From Bothriochloa decipiens (taxonomy: Eukaryota; Streptophyta; Magnoliopsida; Poales; Poaceae), in assembly GCA_023333625.1 (NCBI GenBank), contig CM041643.1, positions 39,553,641 through 39,617,640 on the forward strand: a DNA stretch of 64,000 bases, read 5' to 3'. Both the position numbers and the translations under genes were made by a program. Each line of letters begins with the position of its first letter. Within the stretch, counting starts at the first letter, position 1. This document shows positions 48,789 to 60,090 of the stretch, piece after piece. Below the pieces are notes generated by a model. That model did not search any database and was not told the origin of the DNA. It was given only the letters and a program-made list of their open reading frames with translations.

Positions 48789-51700
48789 TTACAAAGGCCC
48801 AGTCGGGTCACGCCACGCAAGAGAACGAGTAAAGCTAGAACGCTTATCATCTAAGTCAGAGATGACAAAATCAAACATATCGCCCACAGTACGCCTAGGA
48901 AACGCTGATTTCCAATAATCCCACAGCTCGCCGCTAACGAAAACACCGTCGTGCATAAAAGTAATAGGCTCGATCTCCTGCACAGGCCCCAAACTGCAGA
49001 CCTACGCAGGATAATTCGACCATCAATGATTTACAAAACCAACAGTAGCTTAAAGTGTTCCTTACACGTGCACACCGGCACCAACTCAGCAAAAGATAAA
49101 ATATACACAACTATGGGATAAGATCAATTTTACACCTCCTCTTCAGCAGTCAAGTTTTGAACCCCTGTCTGGGTCCCCGGAGGCATGATCACCTACTCCA
49201 TCATGGCATCAGTGCCAGCACTTGCAGAAAGGGCTTGAGCGTCAGAGGCGCCGGCGTCGGTAGAACCCCGGGAACGTGCAGATACACCACCAGAAGCACT
49301 CAACCCCGAACCACCGCGCATGCCATACTTAAGTTCCTGAAGAAGGCAGAGATGAGTAAGAGAAGAACATTGCCAACAAAAGTCTCACAACAAAATAAAG
49401 CAAGAAAAACAATCCATATCGTCTCCCGAGTAATCTTAGCCATAGCCACGGTCTTAGTTCGACCAAACTTGGACCAGAATTTTTCCATGAAACTAAGAAC
49501 GGTGGTCTTGACCCACCGATCTGTCTTGCCAAGTTCAGAGGGATCGGATACCTCGAGATAGGAAAATTTCCAATCTGATTAATGTCCTTGGACGCAAAAA
49601 ATTTGTAAAGATAGGTGGCGGAGGTCTTTGTACTAAAGTCGGAGACCCTGGTCAGGAACTCACTAAGCTTCCCCAAGTTGACCCTAATCTAAGAAAAGAT
49701 CCCAGCAGTGGAAGCTTTAGGGTCAACTAGAGTCGTAACACCACCGAATGCGTGAACAACAGAGGCTTAGGTCTCTGCAACCTCCAACCCAATGGACCTC
49801 AGGACATTCAGCTCCGCTTCAAGGCTTTCAACCTTAGTATTTAGGGCCTCCGATAACTAGCGCTCACTATCTACCTCCTTGCGAAGGATTTCAGAGATCT
49901 CACTAGCCTTGTACGCTCGATTGGTAGCAAGAGTTGCTGATTTCTAAGCCTCATCAAGGGACTTTTTTAATTCAGCAGACTGAGCCTCAAGGCTTCACAG
50001 CTGCTCCTTCAGCTCAGCTATTTTTTGCGCTAGCTCCTTCTTCTCCTATGTCTGGGACTCAACCTCCGCCTTCAGTGCTTGGATCACCTTGTCCTTCTTT
50101 TCAAGCTCAAAATGAATGCTAGACTCAACTGCCACAGACATAGCATGGCTCTATAGATATAAAAAGCAACAACATTAAGCAAGATAGGCCAGACAAGGGA
50201 TTAACAAAAAACAAATCAAAATATCATCTAGTAACTCACGATAATATGGTGATCGACCTGGGCCCGCATCAGAACTTCCTGGGGCAGCTGCACGAGGTGA
50301 CGAGTAAGATCAGAACCCATTACCTCAGTCATCTGCCCGATGCCATCAGCCCACCCTAAGATGAAACATTTGTCATCATCGCAACCTCTGCTAGATCCCG
50401 AGACGCCAGCATCTGGCAGAGGCCCAGACGGACCAGCGGCGTCCTCAGCAATGACACCTTTAGCCGAAGACGCAGAGGGAGCAAGGAACATGGGAGGTAC
50501 CGTCTGTGTGGCCTTCGCGGTAATGCGAGCTGATCAAGATGAACAAGTCAAAACATAATTGACAAACATGAAAAGGCACAACCACCGCACACAGGCTCAC
50601 CAAGCAAGGAAATCTCCCCCTTTGAAGCCCTACCACAACACACCTTCAAAGAAAGGAAATCCAGATAAGTCATACTTCGGGTAAGAATCCCACCTTGACT
50701 CACAGTGTATGCGTCCTCTTCCTCCGCCACGTTCTCGACCCCGTGTTATGCGTCCTCCACAGGCTTCTCAACATCACCAGCCTTAAACACCACATCCTCC
50801 GACTCCTCATCAGAAGAGATAGGATCAATGTAAGCGCTGGTGAAAGGCTTAACAGTAACCTCTGGAAGGATAGCACCAGTCTCCGCCCGAAGGAGAGACG
50901 CGGTAGGGGGCATGTCTATCTGGAGTGGGAACGATCCAAAGGCATCACCCGCAAGAACAGGAGACACCGTCGGGGATGCTCGGGATGGACCCTCAGTATC
51001 AAGTGATGCAGAAGCACCAGCGTCAACCTTCGAGCCCACAACAAGCCCTCAAAAGCATCATCAACCTCCGCAGAATCAGCGGAGGCTCCTCTCTGCTTCT
51101 TTAGCAAACCATGAGTCAACAAGCCAGCTTTCTGTTTCCTCTCATTTTTTAGCAGCTTTGGTAGCAGCAGCAGCACCAGCAAAAGTAGCAGCAGTAACCA
51201 AATCCTTCTTGTCAACCTTCTTCTTCACCTTGTCAGGGACTTCACACTCGTAGTAATGCACACCGAGCTCCTCAAAAACCCTGTTAAGACAGGGCATGAT
51301 ACCAGCCTCCGACCTTCGGGCAAGATACTCCCTCTTAGAAACCTCTCCGAGAATCTCAACAGCCTTTTTCTCGATTAGGCGGACAAACTCCTCCTTGCTC
51401 TGACCCTCTGGAAGATGAAGCCCAAAATGTGGGCAAGGGATACCACCAGTAACTCCAAACATGGGCAGATCCAGCTTCTCTATGGTAAATTTTTTCTGCC
51501 CCAAACCACCAAGCAGGGGGCCAATAATCGGAGGCTATCATCTCCTCAACAAGATCCCTCCCACCAGAATAGTGACAGGCCTCCATGCAAGACCTTCGCT
51601 TATCAGAGTCAATGGAACCAGGCTTTACACTAGTCAGAGGATTCATCGGAGTCATCACGGAGATAAAAGGAAACTGAGTAACGCTCCTACCATCTTCGTC

Positions 51701-52322
51701 AGGGCGAGTAACACTAGGGGTCCGAACATAAAACTAGAAATCCAACCAATCAGCAGACTCATACTTTCCCCTGACACTAAGAGATTGCAATTTTTTCCTT
51801 ACCCTTGCTCGGCTTCCTCTTAGCCATAAAACTACATGAAGCAAATTGGGCTATCTTAGTGCCAACATAGCATGGTTGCTTCTGTAGCTCATAATACTCC
51901 ATGAAGGTATTCATACTAAGCCCACCTCCGTAAGACTCAACGGCCCAGAGAAACTTGCTCATGTTCAAGAAAGCATGGGGAGTCATGTGATGGAGTTGAA
52001 CCTCGAACCATTCAAGAACATACTGAAGGAAGTTGGTCAAAGGGAAGCGCAGGCCGTAGGTAAAGAAATCTCGAAAGATGATGGCCTCATTCTTCTCAAG
52101 CTTTGGCACGGTCTCTCCACGCGGAGGTCGCCCAGCACCAGCAGGGAAAAATCCTTTTCCCTCAAGCTCTGCAATCATGCTCTGCATCATTCGACTACGA
52201 CCAAAGTTGTAGGAGACCTCCGCAATAGCCGTAGAAACCTTCAGAGCCATCAAGTCACCCAGGGAAGCTTCGACGTCCGACAGGGTCTCTTCAAGATCCT
52301 TAGCCTCCGCAGCAGCCAGCAT
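48789..52322 (-). pseudogene. Antisense gene of retrotransposon C (Transposase_28-like, coiled-coil tail)
   Basis: On the minus strand an ATG at 52322 begins MLAAAEAKDLEETLSDVEAS. Then come LRFPLTNFLQYVLEWF, HHMTPHAFLNMSKFLWAV and a cysteine-containing stretch to a stop at 51777. Further segments include RDLVEEMIASDYWPPAWWFG (51580-51520), VFEELGVHYYECEVPDKVKKK (51280-51210) and a Lys/Ala-rich end. A long Leu-heptad segment at 50140-49780 (ELKEQL, SLEAQSAELKKSL) looks like a coiled coil. The last segment reads GELWDYWKSAFPRR (48992-48789). It resembles A's antisense gene in block order. Many stops and introns not fully resolved make it a likely pseudogene. Its role in the element is unknown. 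Confidence 0.6.
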
Positions 52323-52537
52323 GCACTGCTCGAAAAGATCTAGGAAGCCTCCGACTCTGACACCCTGGAAATAGGAATAAGGGCCAGAGAATAGACGATG
52401 ACACGCGCAGCAGGGGCGTTTAGGTGCCACGATGGCAAGATGCCAAGGCAAAACTAGAGCGGAGGTAGCAAGTAGCAGAACAAACTACGCGGTGGCGAGC
52501 GAAGGGGAGTACGAGTCGTTTTCACCGCCCACCCCCC

Positions 52538-52545
52538 TTATATAG
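52538..52545 (-). promoter_or_regulatory. TATA box of C's antisense gene
   Basis: The minus strand reads TATATAAG about 220 bp upstream of the ATG at 52322 and about 245 bp inside the right LTR border. The same arrangement, a TATA box near the 3' LTR driving inward, is seen in A and B. Confidence 0.5.
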
Positions 52546-52775
52546 GCAGTGAAGTGGCGCCTTGACTTCTCAGCCCAACGGTCACGATGATCCATGAATC
52601 GAATGGTAGCAGACGAATCAATTCAAAATCAACGCCTAAGATTAAAAACCGGGCAACGGTAAAAACGCAAAGCCTCCGGTCCAACATTCAACGGGCCAGG
52701 GGGGTCGGAGGTAAGCACAGCCTCCGCGACCAGGAGCGTATTGATGGCTAGACCCATCTCCGCTGGACCTAAGCC

Positions 52776-52787
52776 TCAAGGGGGGAA
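52776..52787 (+). other. Polypurine tract of retrotransposon C
   Basis: CAAGGGGGGAA lies immediately before the right LTR start, the usual primer for plus-strand DNA synthesis. It confirms the plus orientation of C. Confidence 0.8.
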
Positions 52788-53427
52788 TGTTGGGGATGCG
52801 CCCAGGGGCCGGAGAGGCTTATTACCTCCGATTGGAGTCTAGCCAATGAATCCAGTGGATAGTATCCATCTTGTTCATGTTTGCAGGCACCAAAGAGAAG
52901 CCTCCGGAGGTAGGACCTCCACTGAGAAGACTCCTTTGGAGGCTAGGAAACTAGTCGGCGACGGAGGTCCGGTGGCGTCATCTTCCCTAATCGCAGGGGT
53001 CCTTTGGTCATGCCTCCGACTCCCGCGGAGGTCCTCCGCGGAGGTGGCGTGATGGGCCGGGCTGAGGCTTATCATTAAGAAACGGACATGATGGGCCTTT
53101 CTTACAGGCAACGATGGGCCGCGGCCTATGTGTCGTGTTGGTGAAGTGGTGGAAAAACATGCCCTTGGAAGGTCCACATGTAATAGAGCCAATATCTAGG
53201 GTTTTGAGACTCCCCTTGGGGGCACGCTTGTACTTTAAATCTTAGGTTGGGCAGTCACTATAAAAGGCGATGCCCCTTGTGTAATTAGGGCAGTTGTCCT
53301 ATAGTAGTTACAGTGTGTAACTTGCCCTAGGGCCCACTTTGTACTTCCTCATTAATTTATCGACAGAGAGTTATCTTGGTCACACTTGTTCATCGTATCC
53401 CAAACCTGCTGGAACCGTGTTCCAACA
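52788..53427 (+). repeat. 3' LTR of retrotransposon C
   Basis: Begins TGTTGGGGATGCGCCC and ends TTCCAACA, 640 bp. It aligns with the left LTR throughout, apart from scattered changes and the roughly 30-bp gap noted there. Confidence 0.85.
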
Positions 53428-53765
53428 ACTGGCCACTTCGCTAGCTGAATGTCGATTGACAGAGGCGACTCTGTGTCAATTGTTGCTATTTGACTTCGGT
53501 TCTCTTTGCTGTTGGTGTTTTTGCTTGCTGAGTTTGGGTCTTGGATCGTGACTTCGCTTTCATTTTCTATCTCTTCGTTGAGCTTTTTTATTTTGGTTTC
53601 TGCTTCTGCGATTCTTTGCTTTAGGGACTTTTCCCTTGTATTCGCTCTTGCTTCTTCTAGTTGTTTTTCTTGACAGCGAGTTGATCTTTGAGTTCCTTGA
53701 GTCTTCTTTCTTCGTTCTGAGTTTCTTCTTCTTCTTGAACACGTTGATTTCAGTTTCTGTTGCAT
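53428..53765 (-). pseudogene. Gag N-terminus of retrotransposon A
   Basis: The minus strand reads a basic, coiled-coil-like Lys/Glu/Arg-rich segment (QRIAEAETKIKKLNEEIENE). It leads toward the capsid found at 40880, where C split it. It lies just inside A's 5' LTR, confirming the minus orientation of A. Confidence 0.6.
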
Positions 53766-53879
53766 CTTCTATAATTGGGTCTTGTACGGCGTTGTTGTTA
53801 GCTGGAGCTATCCTTTTACTGGGTCTTCCTATTTTGGTGGTCGTGAGTGTCTTCGATCACACAAACGAATGACGCCAGA

Positions 53880-54394
53880 TGTTGTATGATAGAATCACAA
53901 AAGTGAATTATGAGGTGAAAATAATGCGTGGGTTGCAATTGTATTTCATTCTGTCCCAAAAGTTTACACCCCAGGGGGTATTTATAGAGACCCTGGCTTT
54001 GCCATAATAGCAAATCTTACAAAATCGGATACAATGTTCCCTGTACATTCAGCTAGAAAAACAACTCAGCGAAGTGGTGAAACACACTTCGTCCTTATCT
54101 TTTTATCTTCTTAAACCGCTCCAGACTTGATCATAATTTCTTAACCCAGTAGTTAGCTTCGCCGATTCACCATGCGAAGCCGCCTTGTCAACTTCGTCGG
54201 TCTCCAAAAGTCCAGTGAAGTCATCTTCATCTGAAACATGTGAGAATACATATGCGAAGTACAAAATAATTATAGCGAAGTATCCACGTCATCTTCGCCG
54301 AATACTGTACTGTTTCAAATATTTATGCTAAAAAGTTTGTTCTCAGCTCCAAAGTTTGAGATGGAAGTTTGTATGTCAAAATTGTTCCCTAACA
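53880..54394 (-). repeat. 5' LTR of retrotransposon A
   Basis: Begins TGTTGTATGATAG and ends CCCTAACA on the plus strand, 515 bp, the same length as the left copy. Immediately to its left, minus-strand TCTGGCGTCATTCG is the probable primer-binding region. Confidence 0.85.
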
Positions 54395-54399
54395 CGTGC

Positions 54400-54775
54400 C
54401 AAGTAGAAGCTTAGTTTAGACGAAACCTAGAATTGCTTTGTGCTCCAAAAGAATGGCCATGATGAGTTACCCCAATCCAAATTTTTTTAAGTTTGGTAAA
54501 ATTCACCTAAACATGTAAATATTTATGATACCGAATAATTATTTTCATAGATTCATCAAAAAAAGTTTTTGTGGTTTCTTGGACGGAAAATCTAGCTGTC
54601 GCTTCATTGTGGTGTTGTGTACACATCCTCCTGTCCTAATTTTCATTTTTCGATGAATCAAATAATTTTAAGTATGATCAAATCAATACAATGTTAGCAT
54701 TTATGGCACCGAATACCTATCATTAGATTATTAATCGTTTGCTCTATGGAATGGAATTTTTACGCGGTTTTATAC
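54400..54775. other. Intergenic, no gene seen
   Basis: AT-rich flank of the retrotransposon stack. Fragments such as CTCCTGTCCTAATTTTC near 54628 look like worn Stowaway MITE ends but could not be paired. Confidence 0.35.
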
Positions 54776-54777
54776 TC

Positions 54778-54931
54778 TTAGAAGCATATGCTCCCATCAC
54801 GTGGACCACTAGATTCGCATTGAGAACTGTGCATGCACACATCTCAGAGCACTTTCGCATTGAGATGTGTGCATGTATGTTTCTCAGTGTGAATTCACTG
54901 GTCCACACAGTGGGAGCATGTGCTCTTAGGT
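54778..54931. repeat. Fold-back repeat (MITE-like), arms about 70 bp
   Basis: The left arm includes AGCATATGCTCCCATCACG, GTGGACCAC and ATGCACACATCTCA. The right arm is its imperfect complement, ending GGGAGCATGTGCT. The loop is very short, so nearly the whole element folds into one hairpin. No clear target duplication was found. Confidence 0.65.
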
Positions 54932-54934
54932 GCA

Positions 54935-56740
54935 AATTTAACTTTACCAAAGTTTGACACTGTCTATGAAAAATCATTAACGTTTCACGGTACAGATGTT
55001 TTTTTCCCTTCTCGCACCCAACATTGCATGATACGCTAGTAGCCGTAGCGCACGCCTGCACGCCCATGCCTTCAACTCGTGGGTTTAAAGGCCTTTCGCG
55101 TAAACTAGCCAATCCATGCCAGCCATTCATGCTGAGGTACATTAGATCTGATATGCAATACTGCAGTGGTAGTACTAGTAGTAGGCGCAACAGACGTCGA
55201 GTCAGGTTAGATAAAAAATAATGTTAGATAAAAAGTAATGTTAGATAAAAATTTTTGGTTGAAGTTCAACATCACACGCTTGGTGAGTCAAGCTATTTCT
55301 TAGATTGACATTCTTGTACTTTGTGTTAGGTTTTATTTAGATTGGATCGTATCATAGATCCAAAACCAAGACTCAATTATTTCTTAGATTGACAGTTTGA
55401 CAGCACCGCTAACCAAACGGTCATTTGCTTTTCTCACAGCTGCTTTCTCACAGCTGCTTTTCCACAGCTCATAGCTCATATCAGCTTTTCTAAATACCAC
55501 ATCCCAACCAAACACAACCTAAGTTTGACCTGAGCACTGGCGGATCGGTTTGGGTTGGACAACCCATGACTAGATCAGATCTAAATGGTAGTATGTAGAC
55601 TTCTATATATACACATAGTATATACAATGTATGATGTATGTAATTTTAGATTTTATATCAACTCGATGTATTACTCTTTAAATTTTAATAAAATATCATT
55701 TTTATTAGAAAAAATGTAATATAGAACGATCTACGTCTGCACATGTAGATACATGAATCCAAGATACGCGAGGTACAACGTCGTTTATTGAATCACGCAA
55801 GGACCTAACCTACGCATAGCTAGCTATCAATATATAGCACATGGTATATATAGGTGATTGCCTAAATGGCAATGCATATGTGCATCGGACTTTGCTTGAT
55901 CGATCGATCAGAGTCGTCAGGCACAGATTGATCCTAGCACCTGCACAGCTACATTTCTCCATACTATATATAGCCTGATGCATGCTACATACTCAGTCCA
56001 AGCCATTGTTGGAACTTGGATGCATCCGTCTCCGATCTCATCTCGAGGTGGGAAAGGTTTATTGATTACTCACTGACCTGTGCCTGTGTGTATATGTGTG
56101 AGGGCTGCTACTAGCTGCATCAGCTAGCTCTCTGTACTGCTGAAACTGAAAGGAGATCTACTGACCCTTGACTACTGTTCTACTTTGGAGGCATATATAT
56201 GTATGCTTTCTTCTGTGTTCGTTTGCAGTGTATACACCAGTGATGAATTAATACCTTTTTGGTTGAAGTGACAGTCAGTTTATGCACTTGATGCTAGAAT
56301 TCTCAGTTTTCTCAATGATTTATAATACAGTCATCTGGTCCAGTTTTGATCTGATTATTCATTTCTGCAAGAAATAATGATATAGGAGTATACAGTTTCA
56401 GTTTGGTCGCAGCTAATAGGCTAGCTTGCTCCAGCAGGCCGGCCTGGTTGGTGGCTTGGCGGTGGAGGCCGGATGGGGGAGAAGTTATTGATCGATTAGG
56501 TGACGAGCAAGCACACACTGGCGACCACCAGCCAGCCTACTGCATCGATGGTACATGTACAGTTGCCAGTGTCTCAAAGTCTTGCACTCCCTAGCAGGCC
56601 CGGCCGGCCGTCGACAGCTGACATGTACAGGGTCCCTCTCTTAACACTGCTCACTGCCAACTTATCCATCAATGGAGATTAATGATTTGCTCTTATCATC
56701 CCCATCTATCTCCCATCTTTCTCACTGTCTTCTCATCTTT
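54935..56740. other. Intergenic / upstream region of the bHLH gene
   Basis: No gene seen. Short direct repeats occur at 55206-55251 (three copies of ATGTTAGATAAAAA) and 55428-55464 (copies of TTCTCACAGCTGCTTT). Part of the region from about 55900 may hold upstream promoter elements of the bHLH gene. Confidence 0.45.
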
Positions 56741-56748
56741 TATATAAA
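56741..56748 (+). promoter_or_regulatory. TATA box of the bHLH gene
   Basis: TATATAAA lies 160 bp upstream of the start codon at 56901, giving an expected transcription start near 56770 and a leader of about 130 nt. CT-rich DNA surrounds it, as is common in plant core promoters. Confidence 0.55.
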
Positions 56749-56900
56749 CCACCATGAGCGGCAGCACCAATGAGTAGTAGCCAACCTTGCTCTCCACTTC
56801 CTGCAAAGTGCCAACAAGTCCCTAGCTCTTCTCCTCCAAAGAGACCAACCACAAGAGATCGAGAGAATACTTGCAGGGAGGCACAGAGGGATCTTCTTCA

Positions 56901-58419
56901 ATGGCGGACTTCTCAACGAACAACTCTCTCCTCCTCAAGATGCCTAGCCACTCCCCAAATTTCTCAAGCCTCCTGTTCTACGGCCAGAACCATGACGAAG
57001 CAGCAGCGCCTGCAAATGGAAACGCAGCAGCAGCAGCAATGGTGGAGGACGCCTCACTTGAGAGCTCTTCTGCAGTGGAGGACAGTTCGTCTCCAATGGA
57101 GAGGAAGAGGAAGGCTACGGAAGACAGTGCTACACTGAGCTCTGCTCAATCCAAGGTTGTAGCTAACATACACAACCACCATGCATTGCCATTTTTTCTG
57201 CAACATTAATTGTTTCCATGGACTGTTTTTTTTTTCTAAATGCATTTTGGTTTATAGGATTGCAAGCAGCAGGAGAGCAAGAGCAGGAGGGGAAAGAGGC
57301 CCCACAAGGTGACTGAGGAGAAGAGCACCACTGAAGATGAGGCCACCAAGGGGTACATCCATGTGAGGGCAAGGAGGGGTCAGGCAACAGACAGCCACAG
57401 CCTTGCAGAGAGGGTACACTTACCACTCTAATCCTTGTACCATTAATTTGACAGAGTCGTGTGTAGCTTGGTTTCAATTTCTTCCCCCCTTTCTCTTACA
57501 TGAACACCTCCTGATGACATCCCATTTTTTGTTGGCCTCCCTTAGGTGAGGAGAGAGAGGATCAGTGAGAGGATGAGGATGTTGCAAGAACTGGTCCCTG
57601 GTTGTGACAAGGTCAGATTAATTACTTGGATTAACTATGTGGTATCTGCTAAATCATAGGTTTAAAGTACTAATTTTGGGAAGGAACAAAAATGTGCTTT
57701 TTGGACAGGTTACTGGAAAGGCGCTTATTTTGGATGAGATTATCAATTATGTGCAGTCCCTGCAGAACCAAGTTGAGGTAAAAGACAATCCATGAAGCAT
57801 ACATACATTGGTTCCAAAAATGTGGCACTTTAGACAGTTCCAGACAGCAATTTGTAAATCATACTACCACCTTTTTTTCAGTTCCTTTCCATGAGGATTG
57901 CCTCCATGAGTCCAGTGCTATATGGTTTTGGAATGGACAGTGATGGCCTCCATGATCACGCACAAGTATGAAACAAACAAAATCATTTTTGCAGTCTAAA
58001 AATATGGCTGAATTTGATTTCAAAATGTTTAAAATGTTCTGTGCAAAAAATTGTGCTGTTTCAAAAGATGGGAGGCATGTTCCAAGAAGCCCTTGCAATG
58101 CCAGGTCCAGTACTGAGCCAAGCTAGCCCAGCTCCATCTCAAGCCATCATGGACACCACCTCCACCACACCCTACTCACTGCAGGGCCAGGGCTCCATCT
58201 CTTTCTCTCAGGTTGGCATGTGCTCCTCTTCCTCTCATATACTACATCCAAATAAACCCCAAACATATCAGTCTCCATCCATCATGTTTTAACCAATATG
58301 AGGTCACTCTTTCTCAGGAAAATGGCAGCACTTACCTGCTACAGCAAGCAGTGGGGGAGCCAACAAGGCAGGAGCTGCTCAACCAGCTGGTGTTCAACAA
58401 CATGTGCTCTTTCCAGTAG
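56901..58419 (+). CDS. bHLH transcription factor (subfamily XII, bHLH137-like)
   Basis: Seven coding exons with GT-AG borders, all phase 0: 56901-57155, 57258-57413, 57546-57611, 57709-57777, 57882-57965, 58068-58211 and 58318-58419. They join to 291 residues with no internal stop. The N-terminus is Ser/Ala-rich. Basic clusters at residues 68-71 and 95-100 may be nuclear signals. The bHLH domain spans about residues 125-180. GYIHVRARRGQATDSHSLAE precedes the basic region, where H132, E136 and R140 form the H-E-R set used for E-box/G-box DNA contact. The two helices (RISERMRMLQELV and KALILDEIINYVQSLQNQV) mediate dimerisation. EFLSMRIASMSPVLYGFG and the ending LLNQLVFNNMCSFQ are typical of this subfamily. 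Arabidopsis relatives act in hormone and growth responses; the exact orthologue is not assigned. The start chosen is the first in-frame ATG. Confidence 0.88.
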
Positions 58420-58930
58420 GGGAAGAGTATTTGGGGTGAGAGGAAGCGAGAAAGGGACCCCACATTGACAATAGGTACTATTGCAAGCTAAGTTCATTGA
58501 TTGGGAGGCCTTACTAAAAGTTGCCTCTGGCACCTCTGGTCTCATGTCTGAAAATTACACTTCACCTAACTCTGATTGAATTATTAGGCCATCATGCTAA
58601 TCTACGTTTAATAAAATTTTCTTTGCTGGTCTATGGACAGGAGGAAATAATGCTGCAAGATTTGGTAGGAGCACCAGATGAGTTTGAGATGTTGGATCTA
58701 GTCCATCCCCTTGTCTGGATTTGGAGAGAGCAGCAAGTAGAGCCTGCTGTTCATTTACACATTTTCAGGGACTTTGTAATATTTGTAACTCCTGTATTAG
58801 GCATGCATTGTGCATGAGGATTTTCTCAGCGGCTGCACCTGTCATTTTCACCAGCTTACCGTTGTAGTCTTTGAGCAATCGGTTGTTAATACATAAGAGA
58901 GCTATTTAGTTCTTTGCTAAACAGTGATTG
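58420..58930 (+). other. Probable 3' untranslated region of the bHLH gene and downstream DNA
   Basis: No coding sequence is supported. AATAAAAT near 58608 is a candidate polyadenylation signal about 190 nt after the stop codon. Confidence 0.4.
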
Positions 58931-59229
58931 ACTTGTTTCATTCAGTCTAACTCTCAGCATCTACTAATCATTACATTGTTTTCTTTTATTTTTCAAACCA
59001 AGGGTGATTCTCCATTTCCATTATCACTAACGGAAATACATTGTTTCGAGTTTTTGGAAGAAACAAAGCAAAAGATCAGAGAAGGTAACACTGGGACAAA
59101 CCCCAATACAAAACGACTGCACCTCAAACACTTGGAGGCTGGCTAAGTTCTGGCAAATGAAAGAAAAGTCTCATAAGAGAGGTGGAGATAGCAGAAGCTA
59201 TTAGAACTGCATAAAAAGTTTCGAAGAGG

Positions 59230-60090
59230 GTGGTTGGCAGCATCGTCTGGGTCTTTATGCAGAACAAAAAACCACGCATGCTTCTCCTCCGTGATCTTCT
59301 CTCAATATTGGGTCTTGATCCGGCTCTTCTGGCAGCTGGAGGTGCTCCATCTTCTTCTTCTTGGTCACCAGTCCTATTGCAATGGCTAGCATTGCATTCA
59401 CACCTTCCAAAATGGTCTCTTTGTCGCCATCAAATTATAGCCCTCAAGAAAAATATACAATACTAGCAGGATCTGTTACAGACTTTCCTTCAAAACAAAT
59501 AGCATTACGTGTCTTCTATATTACCCAGCATATCGCAGCTATGCCCAAGGTATGAAATTTGGGGCCTGCTGGGAGCCATTGCTTGCACTAGATCCAACTT
59601 TGAGTAATATTCCGAGGTACATTCTTAGGACCTATAGCAAATACAACAATGGCCCAGACAACTTTAGCTGTACTGCACTCGAAGAATAAATAGTTAATAT
59701 TTTCATTCATTTCACAAAAATAGCATGTAGGGGATCCATTCCACTGTCTACGAATCAAATTATCTTTTGTCAGTAAAGCATTGTTCAAGAATCAAGAGAA
59801 GCCAAAGAAAGATTTTGATGTTGGGGGGAATTTTGCCTTTCCAAATCTTTTTATGGTAAGGGCCAGACTCATTTTTAGTCAAGGTTTTATACACATATTT
59901 GACAGAGAACTTTCCACTATTATTAGGCTTCCAGATGACAGTGTCCTCCCCATTGTATAACCGCACATGATCAAGCTTTTTCATGATTTGATCCCAGGAC
60001 TCACTAAGATCCCCTATCAGCCATCTGGTGAAAGTTATTCCAGATGGATTTTCTCTAAACCAAGAATCTAACAAAGTGAGAATGCATGGG
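59230..60090 (-). mobile_element. LINE (L1-type) 3' fragment with zf-RVT domain
   Basis: The minus strand reads DTVIWKPNNSGKFSVKYVYK, then KKIWKGKIPPNIKIFLWLLL. After a frameshift near 59780 it reads NNALLTKDNLIRRQWNGSP, CYFCEMNENINYLFFECS and later GIAAICWVI. This is the zf-RVT (reverse-transcriptase zinc-binding) C-terminus of plant LINEs. Stops after about 59590 and the absence of endonuclease and RT show a 5'-truncated, dead copy. It lies about 0.8 kb downstream of the bHLH gene, in opposite orientation. Confidence 0.75.

Larger units (their letters stand above)
40884..53427 (+). mobile_element. Retrotransposon C (Gypsy-like), full length with both LTRs, 12.5 kb
   Basis: The LTRs lie at 40884-41549 and 52788-53427, flanked by GCTGG and ACTGG (40879-40883 and 53428-53432), a target duplication with one change. 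Between them, in order on the plus strand, are gag, protease, RT, RNase H and integrase remains (the Gypsy order), then a noncoding stretch and a minus-strand antisense gene. A polypurine tract precedes the right LTR. All coding parts carry stops, so C is nonautonomous. It is inserted in the gag of A. Confidence 0.85.
22132..54394 (-). mobile_element. Retrotransposon A (Gypsy-like), outer element of the nested stack
   Basis: Direct repeats of exactly 515 bp (22132-22646 and 53880-54394) bound the element. They are flanked by AGTGC (22127-22131) and CGTGC (54395-54399), a 5-bp target duplication with one change. The gag fragments read on the minus strand, so the 5' LTR is the right one. The remaining A sequence is gag at 53765-53428, 40880-40455 and 35723-35492, plus a plus-strand antisense gene at 23040-24982. 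Between these lie elements C, D2 and B. No protease, RT or integrase of A is left. Its pol was probably lost in the deletion that also removed B's 3' LTR. Confidence 0.85.

Noticed and set aside
54778..54931. MicroRNA precursor
   Set aside because: The hairpin is perfect enough, but no known mature microRNA was recognised and the arms pair along the whole length, as in a MITE.
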